Shown: positions 53,022 to 60,158 of the stretch, piece by piece
How the letters are laid out: every line of letters begins with the position of its first letter
Position numbering within the stretch: the first letter of the stretch is position 1
NCBI RefSeq assembly: GCF_013318015.2
Contig: NZ_CP115841.1
Span: 1,860,001 to 1,924,000 of the forward strand
Direction: 5' to 3'
Origin: Agrobacterium tumefaciens
GTDB taxonomy: Bacteria; Pseudomonadota; Alphaproteobacteria; Rhizobiales; Rhizobiaceae
Length of the DNA: 64,000 nt
The notes under the pieces: generated by a model
Database searches by the model: none
Seen by the model: only the letters and a program-made list of their open reading frames with translations
What the model was told of the DNA's origin: nothing
Program-made: the position numbers and the translations under genes

Positions 53022-53366
53022 TCAATGCCCAATCGTCTTCGAAAACACATTGACGATCACCACCCCGGTCACGATGAACCCAAGACCAACCACCGCAGCA
53101 ATATCGAGCGTCTGGCGGAACACGAAATAGCCAATGCCGGAAATCAGCACGATGCCAAGCCCGCTCCAGATCGCATAGGCAACGCCGACCGGCAGCGCCC
53201 GGAGCGTGAACGACAGGAGATAAAAAGCCGCACCGTAAAAAAGCGCCATCAGCACCGTCGGCAACAGCTTGGTGAATTGCTGCGATTGCTGCAGAAAGGA
53301 AGTTGCGATGACCTCGCAGACGATAGCCGCGACAAGCGCCCCATAAGTCAAAACAGCCGCGTTCAT
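53022..53366 (-). CDS. SMR family multidrug efflux protein
   Basis: The 114-residue protein has four membrane helices and is of EmrE/QacE type. The proton/drug Glu18 lies in AIVCEVIATSFLQQS, Tyr and Trp residues in AYAIWSGLG are in place, and GYFVFRQTLDIAAVVGLGFIVTGVVIVN closes the last helices. It overlaps the upstream TetR gene by four bases (ATGA), so the two are coupled. It likely exports quaternary ammonium compounds or dyes. Confidence 0.93.
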   Translation of the reverse strand: MNAAVLTYGALVAAIVCEVIATSFLQQSQQFTKLLPTVLMALFYGAAFYLLSFTLRALPVGVAYAIWSGLGIVLISGIGYFVFRQTLDIAAVVGLGFIVTGVVIVNVFSKTIGH

Positions 53367-53935
53367 CGTTCCACTTCCTTTTTCGTCTGGGCGATCATCC
53401 GGGCCCTCAGAGCCGCCCTGTCGCCACCCGCTTTACCGTCGTCGGCCAGTAGATCGGCAAACCAGATGCCGTCAGCCGCAAGCCGCACCATCTCCAGCAC
53501 CACCCCGTCATCCGTTTCTTTATGACGGGCAAGGCGCCCCTCAATCCAGCTGTTCCACATGCGCCGAAGCGACGGTTCACCGACCATGGAAACCGAGATC
53601 GCTGCCCATTGCCTGCCCGAATCCCTGCCCCGATCCGAGAAAACCGCGTTCACATAGGCCCTTGTGAAGCTCCCAAAAGCTTCACAATCCTGTGAGATGA
53701 GGTCGTCGATCTCAGTGTCCAGAGCCGCCAGAAGGTCAGTCATCACCGCTTCCAGCAGCACCTGCTTGGAGGGAAAATGATGAAACAACCCACCCTTCGT
53801 CACCCCGGCGGCATCGGCCACTGCCTGCACGGAAAGCGCCGCAACCCCCTGCTCGGCAGCGAGTTTCGCCGCGCAATCGAGAAGATTGCGGCGCACGATC
53901 TCAGGCTGCTTTTTGCGTTCATGTGCATTTGTCAT
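53363..53935 (-). CDS. TetR-family transcriptional regulator
   Basis: The 190-residue protein has the TetR N-terminal helix-turn-helix (IVRRNLLDCAAKLAAEQGVAALSVQAVADAAGVTKGGLFHHFPSKQVLLEAVM, about 14-63) and a TetR C-terminal ligand domain. The start at 53935 (MTNAHERKK) is preferred; an alternative ATG at 53947 lies inside the candidate operator. It is the first gene of a two-gene operon with the SMR pump and probably represses both. Confidence 0.9.
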   Translation of the reverse strand: MTNAHERKKQPEIVRRNLLDCAAKLAAEQGVAALSVQAVADAAGVTKGGLFHHFPSKQVLLEAVMTDLLAALDTEIDDLISQDCEAFGSFTRAYVNAVFSDRGRDSGRQWAAISVSMVGEPSLRRMWNSWIEGRLARHKETDDGVVLEMVRLAADGIWFADLLADDGKAGGDRAALRARMIAQTKKEVER

Positions 53936-53941
53936 GGTCGC

Positions 53942-53963
53942 AAACATACCGGATGGTTGGTTT
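53942..53963. promoter_or_regulatory. Candidate TetR operator
   Basis: AAACatACC-N4-GGTtgGTTT is a 22-bp dyad starting seven bases upstream of the TetR start codon. Its place and shape fit an autoregulatory operator of the tetR-smr operon. Confidence 0.55.
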
Positions 53964-54113
53964 CTTTGCAAGGAAATTGTGAGGGCGACGGCCGACTTGA
54001 ATTTCATACTTAATTAAGCATGAAAGCGATCTCTAAAGTTTTAGCGGTTTTGTTGCCGGAAAGTGTCAGTAAAACTTCGCCCATCGCGGCGATCGAACAT
54101 AAAGGGGTGGACC

Positions 54114-55415
54114 ATGTCGGGAACGATCAAACGGGGAATGGCGGGCGCATGGGTATTCGCACTCGCCTTCTTTTGCGCGATCCTCTCATTGCAGGCATCG
54201 CCAGCGCAGGCCGGTTATGCCCATTTCATCATGGATGCCAATACCGGCAAGGTCCTCGCCGCGCAGAACGCCGATGTGCTGAACCACCCGGCATCGCTGA
54301 CCAAGATGATGACGCTCTATATGACCTTCGAGGCGTTGCACGCCGGCCGGATTCGCTGGGACCAGAAGATAAGGATGTCCAGGAACGGCGCAGCCGTCAT
54401 CCCCTCGAAGCTTTATGTGCGTGAGGGCCAGACGTTTACGGTGCGCGAAGCCGTCTACGGCATGATCGTCAAATCCGCCAATGACATGGCGGAAGGCATG
54501 GGTGACCATCTCGGTGGGTCCGAGGCGCAATTTGCGCAGATGATGACCCGTAAGGCCCGCCAGCTTGGCATGACCAAGACGGTTTTCCGCAACGCCTCCG
54601 GCCTGCCCAGCAAATCGCAGGTGACGACGGCGCGCGACATGGCGAAACTCGGCCTTGCGTTGCAGCGCGATTTTCCGAAAGAATACGGCCTCTTTGCCAT
54701 GGAATCCTTCAGCTTCCGGGGCAAGCGCATCCGTGGCCACAATAATCTGATGTATCGCTATCAGGGCATGGACGGCATCAAGACCGGTTACACCAATGCG
54801 TCGGGCTTCAACCTCGTCAGCGCCATCAATCACAATGGCCGCCGTGTCGTTGGCGTCGTGCTGGGCGGCAAAACCGCGCGCGGCCGCGATGCGCAGATGG
54901 CTGCTCTGCTGGACAAGGCGATGCCGCAGGCCTCGAGAAGCCGTAATACCGAACAGCTGGTGGCAAGCGCCAATGTCAGCCGCACCTTCGATGTGCCGCC
55001 CGCAGCCGTCCCTCCGGCAGCCGTACCACTACCGATGTTTGCCGAGCGTCGCGCCGATCCGATCGCCATGCAGATCGCCACGGCGAACAGCCAGATGGCA
55101 GATATGATCCAGGTCTCTGCCATTCCGAGGCCCGCACCCGCTGCAAAAATGACCGGCCAACGCAGCCGCTGGGAAGTGCAGATCGCCGCCACCGACAGCG
55201 AAGCTGCCGCCCGCTCGCTGCTCGCCAATGCGCGCTCCAACATCGCCGGCAGCTACTCCGGCATCGCGCCCTATACCGAAGCGGTGCAAAGCGGATCGGC
55301 AACGCTCTACCGCGCCCGCTTTACCGGCTTTGAAGACCAGTCCTCGGCGGTTTCCGCCTGTAAGGAGTTGAAGGCGCAGTCTTATGCCTGCGTTGTCATG
55401 AACAGCGAAGGGTGA
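54114..55415 (+). CDS. D-alanyl-D-alanine carboxypeptidase (DacA-type) with SPOR domain
   Basis: The 433-residue periplasmic protein has a signal segment (about 1-33), an S11 penicillin-binding domain with SxxK at Ser61-Lys64 (HPASLTKMMT), SxN at Ser121-Asn123 (VKSANDMAE) and KTG at 223-225 (DGIKTGYTN). A Pro/Ala linker leads to a C-terminal SPOR domain (about 352-433, RSRWEVQIAATDSEAAARSLLANARS) that binds denuded septal peptidoglycan. It trims pentapeptides. AGGGG precedes ATG54114. It converges on the metallophosphoesterase gene, with only three bases between the stops. Confidence 0.94.
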   Translation: MSGTIKRGMAGAWVFALAFFCAILSLQASPAQAGYAHFIMDANTGKVLAAQNADVLNHPASLTKMMTLYMTFEALHAGRIRWDQKIRMSRNGAAVIPSKLYVREGQTFTVREAVYGMIVKSANDMAEGMGDHLGGSEAQFAQMMTRKARQLGMTKTVFRNASGLPSKSQVTTARDMAKLGLALQRDFPKEYGLFAMESFSFRGKRIRGHNNLMYRYQGMDGIKTGYTNASGFNLVSAINHNGRRVVGVVLGGKTARGRDAQMAALLDKAMPQASRSRNTEQLVASANVSRTFDVPPAAVPPAAVPLPMFAERRADPIAMQIATANSQMADMIQVSAIPRPAPAAKMTGQRSRWEVQIAATDSEAAARSLLANARSNIAGSYSGIAPYTEAVQSGSATLYRARFTGFEDQSSAVSACKELKAQSYACVVMNSEG

Positions 55416-55418
55416 GTT

Positions 55419-56162
55419 CTACCGCTTGAGCCAACCGTTTTCCAACGCATCGGCCAGATACGGAATGCCGTTGACCTTCGCCATCTCGGCCATGGCAAGA
55501 TTATCGTAGCGTATCTGCCGGAAATAGACCTGCCAGCCGCGTGCGGTTTCTTCGAGCACGGCATAGCTGGCAAGCGGATGACCGACTTCGACATGATGGT
55601 CGAACGGCGTGCCATCCTTCCAGCCGGGGCAGCCGACGCTGCCAGGATTGACGATCAGGCGGCCATCGGAGAGCTGCACGGTGCGGGCGATATGTGTGTG
55701 GCCGCACAACATCAGCGGTTGGGTGATGCCATCAGCCATGGCCTCGATTTCGGAAAGCGGTCGCAATTTCAGCACCCCTTCCGTCGAAAGCGTTTCCAGC
55801 CAGTATTCCAGATCACCGCGCGGCGAGCCGTGGCAGCAATAGGCGACGTCCTTGAAAACCATGCTGAACGGCAGGGTGTGCAGCCAGTCCAGATGCGCGG
55901 CGGTCAGCTGCGCATGCGCCGGCCTCTCCCAGCTGCCCATCTCCTCCGGCGCGCGCTCGATCAATTCGCGATCATGATTGCCGAGAACGCTGGGTATCCA
56001 GTTGCCAACCAGCACATCGCCGGTAAAACCCGCTTCCAGCGGACCACTGAAGCAATCACCGAGATTGACGATGTCCTTGATGCCAAGCCTCGCGATATCC
56101 TCAAGCACGGCCTCCAGTGCGGCGCAGTTTCCATGAATATCGGCAATGGCGGCAAAGATCAT
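55419..56162 (-). CDS. Calcineurin-like metallophosphoesterase
   Basis: The 247-residue protein has the metallophosphoesterase motifs in order: ADIHGN, GDCFSG, GNHD, a central CCHGSP and CGHTHIARTV, all metal ligands intact. It resembles YfcE/diadenosine tetraphosphatase-type enzymes. It is only five bases downstream of uraH on the same strand, so it is probably the last gene of the ureide operon, though its substrate has no known link to that pathway. Confidence 0.9.
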   Translation of the reverse strand: MIFAAIADIHGNCAALEAVLEDIARLGIKDIVNLGDCFSGPLEAGFTGDVLVGNWIPSVLGNHDRELIERAPEEMGSWERPAHAQLTAAHLDWLHTLPFSMVFKDVAYCCHGSPRGDLEYWLETLSTEGVLKLRPLSEIEAMADGITQPLMLCGHTHIARTVQLSDGRLIVNPGSVGCPGWKDGTPFDHHVEVGHPLASYAVLEETARGWQVYFRQIRYDNLAMAEMAKVNGIPYLADALENGWLKR

Positions 56163-56167
56163 GGCGG

Positions 56168-56524
56168 TCAGCTTCCTCGATAGGTAGAGTAACTATAGGG
56201 CGAAAGCAGAAGCGGCACATGGTAATGGCCGCTCTCGTCGGCAATGCCGAAACGGATGGGGATGATGTCGAGAAACGCGGGTTCCGCCAGGGTGACGCCC
56301 TTGCCACGCAGATAATCGCCCGCATGGAAAACCAGCTCGTATTCCCCTGCCTTGAAACTGTCGCCCACAAGTAGCGGCCCGCCATCAACGCGGCCATCGC
56401 TATTGGTCTTAACCGTCTTAATCTTCTCGCGACGATCACCCGAGAGCCGGTAAAGCTCGATCGTCAGCCCCTCGGCGGGCGTGCCATGGGCGGCATCGAG
56501 GACGTGAGTGGTCAAACCGGTCAT
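56168..56524 (-). CDS. uraH: 5-hydroxyisourate hydrolase (transthyretin-like)
   Basis: The 118-residue enzyme hydrolyses 5-hydroxyisourate to OHCU. It starts with [17 protein letters not shown] (first His), has the conserved Arg in the middle region, [21 protein letters not shown] with the second His, and ends in the diagnostic YRGS. The ATG overlaps the stop of allA by four bases. Its substrate is the direct product of PuuD. Confidence 0.96.
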   Translation of the reverse strand: MTGLTTHVLDAAHGTPAEGLTIELYRLSGDRREKIKTVKTNSDGRVDGGPLLVGDSFKAGEYELVFHAGDYLRGKGVTLAEPAFLDIIPIRFGIADESGHYHVPLLLSPYSYSTYRGS

Positions 56525-57021
56525 AGGCTGGGCTCCGCGATCATGTAGGGCGCATCGAAAAAATGCTCTTCCAGATTGTTGCCCGGCCCATCGCGATCGG
56601 CAACCAGAAAATCCGAAATCGCCTGCAACGGCATCAACGGGTAATGCCATACGTTGCGGCGGTAATTCACGCCCTGATCCCCGCGCGCCAGAAAAGCCTG
56701 CGGCCGACCAGGCTTGCCGCCCTCGTCCTCGGCAACGACGACAAGGAAAGGCCTGCCGGACAGCGGCGAGAAACTCTGGCTGCCGAACGGATGCCGCTCC
56801 ATCATCTCGATTGTATGGGGAAAGGTACGCGGCTGTCCGCGGAAAATATTGAGGATGATGCGCGCACCCTCGCCCGCTGCCTCGGGTGCAGCAAGCGCAT
56901 GATGCCGCTCGGTCTGGCCGCCATTGATGTGGCGCATGGAAGAGGGTGTAATTTCGATCACATCACCGAAGGATGCGAACGCCTCTTTGGTGAGAGGCTT
57001 AATCTCGAGAAAATCAGTCAA
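56521..57021 (-). CDS. allA: Ureidoglycolate lyase
   Basis: The 166-residue protein has the cupin-like AllA fold with [57 protein letters not shown] and the [16 protein letters not shown] signature. It splits ureidoglycolate into glyoxylate and urea at the end of the allantoin pathway. The step between allantoate and ureidoglycolate is not encoded in the window. It overlaps uraH by four bases and lies three bases after hepT. Confidence 0.95.
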   Translation of the reverse strand: MTDFLEIKPLTKEAFASFGDVIEITPSSMRHINGGQTERHHALAAPEAAGEGARIILNIFRGQPRTFPHTIEMMERHPFGSQSFSPLSGRPFLVVVAEDEGGKPGRPQAFLARGDQGVNYRRNVWHYPLMPLQAISDFLVADRDGPGNNLEEHFFDAPYMIAEPSL

Positions 57022-57024
57022 ATG

Positions 57025-57387
57025 TCATTCACCTTGGGCATGCCAGTTTCGGAGGAGTGAGAGACGCGCCTGCAAATCCGGAATGCTCTGCGTTATCGTT
57101 TTCCAGACCACCGAGAGTTCCGCCCGGAAATAATCATGCACGATCAGATTGCGCATACCCTTCATCTTTATCCAGGGGATTTCCGGGTGCTGCTGTAAAA
57201 ACGCGGGGTAATACTTGTCCAGTTTTGCGACCGCCTCGCCAATCAGGGCAAGGCACATCATCACCGCCATCTGGGTACGCGTATCGGAAGAAAAAGTGGC
57301 CTCATCCATATCCTGAATGAAATCCCGTATTCGGGAGGCGGCAACATCCATATCCTTCAGGTAGAGCAGAAGTCGATCCGTACTCAT
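57025..57387 (-). CDS. hepT: HepT-type ribonuclease toxin (DUF86)
   Basis: The 120-residue helical protein has the HEPN RNase motif R-x4-H-x-Y at Arg79, His84 and Tyr86 (MRNLIVHDYF). It is the toxin of HepT/MntA systems. In characterised systems the partner MntA AMPylates the Tyr of the same motif to silence the toxin. It overlaps mntA by four bases (ATGA). The pair sits between uraD and allA, interrupting an otherwise tight ureide operon. Confidence 0.9.
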   Translation of the reverse strand: MSTDRLLLYLKDMDVAASRIRDFIQDMDEATFSSDTRTQMAVMMCLALIGEAVAKLDKYYPAFLQQHPEIPWIKMKGMRNLIVHDYFRAELSVVWKTITQSIPDLQARLSLLRNWHAQGE

Positions 57388-57674
57388 ACTGCCTTGGCTT
57401 CCATCAGAACACGCGCCCGGATATCCGAGTGCAGGCCGCCTGAGGTGACGACGTCAACCTCGACACCGAGGATAGTCTTCAGTTCCTCCAGCAATCCGCC
57501 AAGATCGAACAGAGTGGTCCCCGGCAACGCATCCACCAGAATATCCAGATCGCTGTCCGGCCTGTCTTCGCCACGGGCGACGGAACCGAACACGCGCGGG
57601 TTTGCCGCGTTGAAGCGCTTCGTTGCTTCGCGGATCGCTTCCCTGTTCTTTTCCAGCACCTCGGAGGGTCTCAT
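57384..57674 (-). CDS. mntA: MntA-type nucleotidyltransferase antitoxin
   Basis: The 96-residue minimal nucleotidyltransferase shows the G-S-x10-D-x-D signature at Gly30-Ser31 and Asp42/Asp44 (FGSVARGEDRPDSDLDILVD). A further Asp in VEVDVVT completes the metal site. It is the antitoxin partner of HepT. It has its own promoter in the 53-base gap after uraD and a GGAG nine bases before the ATG. Confidence 0.9.
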   Translation of the reverse strand: MRPSEVLEKNREAIREATKRFNAANPRVFGSVARGEDRPDSDLDILVDALPGTTLFDLGGLLEELKTILGVEVDVVTSGGLHSDIRARVLMEAKAV

Positions 57675-57697
57675 GGCCTAAATCTCCAGATAGGACG

Positions 57698-57726
57698 AGT
57701 ATAACGGAACGACCGCCGCTCGCCAA
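57698..57726 (-). promoter_or_regulatory. Promoter of the mntA-hepT module
   Basis: On the minus strand TTGGCG (57726-57721) and TATACT (57703-57698) are exactly 17 nt apart, 24 bases before the mntA ATG and immediately after the uraD stop codon. It would also transcribe allA and uraH. Confidence 0.65.
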
Positions 57727-57727
57727 T

Positions 57728-58225
57728 TCAACCCTCGGGCAGCATCGAGGAAAGGCGCAGCCAGGCGATCTTTTCCACCTGCGCCGTCGCCGTCGCAAAT
57801 TCTGTCGCCGCATCATTGCCGATACGCGTCTCGAAGGCGGAGAGAATATCGTGCCTGTTCAGCCCCTTGACTGCAATGATGAATGGAAAGCCGAATTTTT
57901 GCGTATAGGCGGAGTTCAGCTCGGTGAAGCGCGCATGCTCATCGGGCGAAAGCCGGTCGAGCCCTGCGCCTGCCTGTTCATTGCGGCTATCGGCGGTCAA
58001 CCCACCTGCTATTGCGAGCTTGCCGGCAAGATCAGGATGCGCGCGCAAAACACCCAGCCGTTCCGCTTCGGAGGCGGCACGAAACTGCGCGCATAATGCG
58101 CCATGAACCGCCTTCGCTGTTAACTCCAGACCTGCGCCTCCGACATCATAGGCCCGTTCGGCGATAAAAGGCGAATGTTCGAACACACCGCCGAAACGGC
58201 TGACAAATTCATCTCGCGTCCTCAT
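57728..58225 (-). CDS. uraD: OHCU decarboxylase
   Basis: The 165-residue helical enzyme decarboxylates OHCU to S-allantoin. It has LRAHPDLAGKLA with the catalytic His, the EQAGAGLDRLS segment, and YTQKFGFPFIIAVKGLNRHDILSAFETRIGND at the C-terminal side, all standard for UraD. Its start codon overlaps the last base of puuE at 58225, so the two are coupled. The next gene on the strand is the TA module rather than allA. Confidence 0.95.
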   Translation of the reverse strand: MRTRDEFVSRFGGVFEHSPFIAERAYDVGGAGLELTAKAVHGALCAQFRAASEAERLGVLRAHPDLAGKLAIAGGLTADSRNEQAGAGLDRLSPDEHARFTELNSAYTQKFGFPFIIAVKGLNRHDILSAFETRIGNDAATEFATATAQVEKIAWLRLSSMLPEG

Positions 58226-59148
58226 CAGAGCGTTCCCGGCTTGTGGTTTTCATGCCAGTGACGAGCGATCTCGATACGCTGCGGGATCCACACCTTTTCA
58301 TGGCCCAGCACATATTCGATGAAACGGCGAAGGGCTGCGGCGCGGCCGGGACGGCCGACGAGACGGCAATGCAGGCCGACGCTCATCATCTTCGGCGCGC
58401 CTTCAAGCCCTTCCCGATAAAGAACGTCGAAAGCGTCTTTCAGATAGGCGAAGAACTGGTCGCCGGAATTGAAACCCTGCGGCGTGGCGAAACGCATATC
58501 ATTGGTGTCGAGCGTGTAGGGAATGATCAGGAACGGTTCATCCTGCAATCCCTTCACCCAATAGGGCAGATCGTCGGCATAGGAATCGGACGAATAGAGA
58601 AAACCACCCTCTTCCATGACGAGACGCAACGTATTGTCGGAAGGCTTGCCCTGATACATGCCAAAGGGGCGCTCGCCCGTCAGCTCCGTATGCAGGCGCA
58701 CGGCTTCGGCAATATGCTTGCGCTCTTCCTCCTCGGAAAAATCCTTGTATTCCAGCCAGCGATAACCGTGGCTGGCGATTTCCCAACCCGCTTCCTTCAT
58801 TGCCGCAACGGCTTGCGGGTTGCGCGCCATGGCAGCGGTCACGCCATAAACAGTTGTGGTGACGCCGAGATCGGTGAACATGCGCCACAGCCGCCAGAAA
58901 CCGGCGCGTGAACCATATTCGTAGATCGATTCCATGTTCAGGTTGCGCTGGCCCGGCCACGGCTGCGCGCCGACGATTTCCGACAGCAGCGATTCCGACG
59001 CCTTGTCGTTGTCGAGAATGCAGCTTTCGCCGCCCTCTTCGTAATTGATGACGAATTGCACGGCGATGCGTGCGCCGCCCGGCCATTTCGGATCGGGACT
59101 GTTGCGGCCGTAGCCCACCAGATTGCGGGAGTAATTCTCGGAAATCAT
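58225..59148 (-). CDS. puuE: Allantoinase PuuE (polysaccharide deacetylase fold)
   Basis: The 307-residue enzyme hydrolyses allantoin to allantoate, using a NodB-type fold and not the amidohydrolase fold of AllB. Diagnostic segments are YGRNSPDPKWPGGARIAVQFVINYEEGGE, ESIYEYGSRAGFWRLWRMF, IASHGYRWLEYKDFSEEEERKHI and GLHCRLVGRPGRAAALRRFIEYV. It is the first gene of the ureide operon and overlaps uraD by one base. Confidence 0.96.
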   Translation of the reverse strand: MISENYSRNLVGYGRNSPDPKWPGGARIAVQFVINYEEGGESCILDNDKASESLLSEIVGAQPWPGQRNLNMESIYEYGSRAGFWRLWRMFTDLGVTTTVYGVTAAMARNPQAVAAMKEAGWEIASHGYRWLEYKDFSEEEERKHIAEAVRLHTELTGERPFGMYQGKPSDNTLRLVMEEGGFLYSSDSYADDLPYWVKGLQDEPFLIIPYTLDTNDMRFATPQGFNSGDQFFAYLKDAFDVLYREGLEGAPKMMSVGLHCRLVGRPGRAAALRRFIEYVLGHEKVWIPQRIEIARHWHENHKPGTL

Positions 59149-59284
59149 TCAGCCACCCAAAACACCTCTCCCGACGCGGAACCCGCTTCTGGAAGACATG
59201 AGCAAAACAACCATCCGAAGGTGTCTGCCCGGAACGGTTAAACACGACACGCTTCAGACATGCGATGCACGGACGGTAGCATCC

Positions 59285-59332
59285 GCATTCGGAATGTCGA
59301 GAGCAATTTTGCCGACATTCCGATGCTTTTTT
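59285..59332 (+). terminator. Plus-strand terminator without an evident upstream gene
   Basis: CGGAATGTCG (59290-59299) and CGACATTCCG (59313-59322) form a perfect 10-bp stem, extended by GCAT/ATGC with one bulge, and followed by six T residues (59327-59332). Both neighbouring genes lie on the minus strand, so it may end a small plus-strand RNA or act as an operator/3' hairpin on the minus strand. Confidence 0.55.
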
Positions 59333-59357
59333 GTGTACGATTTCTGCGGGGCGTTTC

Positions 59358-60065
59358 TCAGGCGATCTTTCGGGCGGAAACACGACCCATGGGATGCAGC
59401 GAGTGCACCCGGAAAGGCGCGCCGGGTTCATCCTCGATGAATAGCGCAAGGCTGGAAAATGACAGAGGCCGGGTGAGCAGCGGCTCGAAAACCTTGCGCA
59501 CGGCACGCTCGATCCTCTGGCTGCTGGAAGGCTCGACACCGCCCGTCAGCGACATCTGAAAACGGAACTCGTCCATCACATGCGGACTGCCCCAGCGGTG
59601 CAGATTGGTCAGCTGCGAAGCCGAAAGCCGGTCGGGATCCGCCCGCTCGATTTCCGCCTCGGAGAGCGGCGCGCGGTAGCGGTCGAATTCCTGCACCACA
59701 CGGGCTGCGAAAAAATTCAGCACTTCGCAGGGGCGCTCGGGAACGAGGCTGAAGACATTGTCATGCCGCGCCACTATAAGTTGTGGCAGCGTGAAGGGGT
59801 CCTGCCTGCCGGAAAAATACATCAGGTCGCGCAACAACGCGGCCTCGGAATGACCTTCGGCAAGACGGAACGGGGCCTTTATGGTGCCGTGGAAACCATA
59901 ACGGCGCGGCAGGGCGGTGTGGTAGGAAATCTCCTGCATGCCGAGATCGATCATGCCCGGCGGCTCCACCGCATGGCCTGAATAGGCATCGCGTCCCAGC
60001 CACGCGGCAGCCGCCTGCGTCAGCGGGTCGTTGGGGGAAGGCGTAAAATGGATGGCGTATCGCAT
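59358..60065 (-). CDS. DUF1045 family protein, 2H phosphoesterase-like
   Basis: The 235-residue protein fits DUF1045. The first 2H motif is intact as FHGTIKAPF (His59, Thr61). The second appears as FRFQMSLTG, with Gln170 where the family normally has His, so the usual two-His catalytic pair may be incomplete. DUF1045 genes commonly belong to phosphonate (phn) clusters, but no phn gene is in the window. It lies on the same strand as puuE, 209 bases upstream. Confidence 0.85.
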   Translation of the reverse strand: MRYAIHFTPSPNDPLTQAAAAWLGRDAYSGHAVEPPGMIDLGMQEISYHTALPRRYGFHGTIKAPFRLAEGHSEAALLRDLMYFSGRQDPFTLPQLIVARHDNVFSLVPERPCEVLNFFAARVVQEFDRYRAPLSEAEIERADPDRLSASQLTNLHRWGSPHVMDEFRFQMSLTGGVEPSSSQRIERAVRKVFEPLLTRPLSFSSLALFIEDEPGAPFRVHSLHPMGRVSARKIA

Positions 60066-60158
60066 GCGCTATCACCTCGCCGCAAATGCGGCCAAACGGG
60101 GCTCTTTGCAGGCCAGCAAGTAAGCGATTTGCGTGACAGATTAACGACGTGGACCAAA

